A DNA stretch of 64,000 nucleotides from Streptomyces sp. NBC_01460 (GTDB lineage Bacteria > Actinomycetota > Actinomycetes > Streptomycetales > Streptomycetaceae), in NCBI RefSeq assembly GCF_036227405.1, contig NZ_CP109473.1, positions 5,518,001 to 5,582,000 of the forward strand. The letters are read 5' to 3'. How positions within the stretch are numbered: position 1 is the first letter of the stretch; each line of letters starts with the position of its first letter. The notes beneath the pieces were generated by a model. That model saw nothing but the letters and a program-made list of their open reading frames with translations, was not told where the DNA came from and ran no database searches. Shown in pieces: positions 63,840 to 64,000 of the stretch. A program made the position numbers and the translations under genes.

Positions 63840-63878
63840 GGGCTCAGCATGGACGGCGGGACTGCCCGCGTAAACGCC

Positions 63879-64000
63879 TTATGCCCATGGCTGTTCCGAT
63901 CGGGAGATCTTGATGGCGAGGGCACCAAGGGCTTCCTTCTCGGGCCCGTAGATGGTGCGGATGTTGGCCAGCTGCTGGTCGCTGGTGGCGGTCGGGTTGA
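63879..64000 (-). CDS. C-terminal end of an unidentified protein (truncated by window)
   Basis: On the minus strand a reading frame enters at the right edge and ends with TAA at 63881-63879; 39 residues are visible (QQLANIRTIYGPEKEALGAL then IKISRSEQPWA). Codon choice and the absence of stops suggest a real gene end. No family is recognised. It is upstream of the AlbA_2 gene by 39 bases, probably the same operon. Confidence 0.55.
   Translation of the reverse strand, partial: NPTATSDQQLANIRTIYGPEKEALGALAIKISRSEQPWA

Overview
The window is chromosomal DNA from a Streptomyces (high GC, strong G/C bias at third codon positions, many GTG starts, GTGA/ATGA stop-start overlaps). The gene order from moaE through sigR-rsrA, nrdAB, dasR/dasABC, wblE and sigH is the conserved core-chromosome order I know from S. 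coelicolor and relatives. This assignment is from recognition of families and synteny, not from a database search.

Layout. 1-6.5 kb: end of an SDR gene, moaE, a small membrane protein, a Lon-type PDZ protease, a PPA1309-family protein and a very large UPF0182 membrane protein. 6.5-9.2 kb: two identical initiator tRNA genes, each followed by a strong hairpin terminator, flank a Sel1/TPR-repeat gene. 9.2-12.7 kb: a Fur-type regulator divergent from a catalase (whose reading frame has lost its stop), a CBS-domain protein and hisN. 12.9-18.6 kb: TetR regulator, SMR exporter, aroA-rsgA, M50 peptidase, SRAP/HMCES protein and a small alpha/beta hydrolase. 18.6-25.4 kb: sigR-rsrA thiol-stress module with an exact SigR-type promoter, two HD-domain membrane proteins, a TPR protein, def and a secreted D,D-carboxypeptidase. 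25.4-30.4 kb: class Ia ribonucleotide reductase genes nrdA-nrdB plus an AraC-type nrdS, preceded by a cobalamin riboswitch and tandem NrdR boxes. 31-33 kb: monocarboxylate-type SSS permease with its DUF3311 partner. 33.1-39.9 kb: chitobiose/aminosugar module dasR, dasABC, dasD and nagB with DasR (dre) operators. 40.4-45.7 kb: PdtaS-like kinase, WhiB-family wblE, diacylglycerol kinase-like protein, and the anti-sigma/sigma pair prsH-sigH with a SigH-type promoter. 45.9-53.8 kb: UBP zinc finger/antiporter pair, PLP enzyme, amidase, nsrR-hmp nitric-oxide detoxification unit, GlcD-like oxidase and questin-oxidase family protein.

54.0-56.6 kb is the most unusual system: a Family 2B encapsulin shell protein (HK97-fold shell with an inserted cyclic-nucleotide-binding domain, EshA type) immediately followed by an all-trans polyprenyl diphosphate synthase, the expected cargo enzyme. 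This predicts a protein nanocompartment for isoprenoid precursor synthesis. It is followed by GNAT and DUF6304 genes, a secreted snapalysin with a divergent LysR regulator, an epimerase, a DUF952 protein and an NmrA-type SDR.

The right end (from about 62.4 kb) differs: a 426-base gene-free stretch with small palindromes, then an AlbA_2/Schlafen-type protein with visibly less GC-biased codon use and a truncated unknown gene. This is probably the edge of an acquired segment.

All positions, motifs and hairpins were read by eye. Start codons were chosen from ribosome-binding sites and family alignments in memory and may differ by a few codons.
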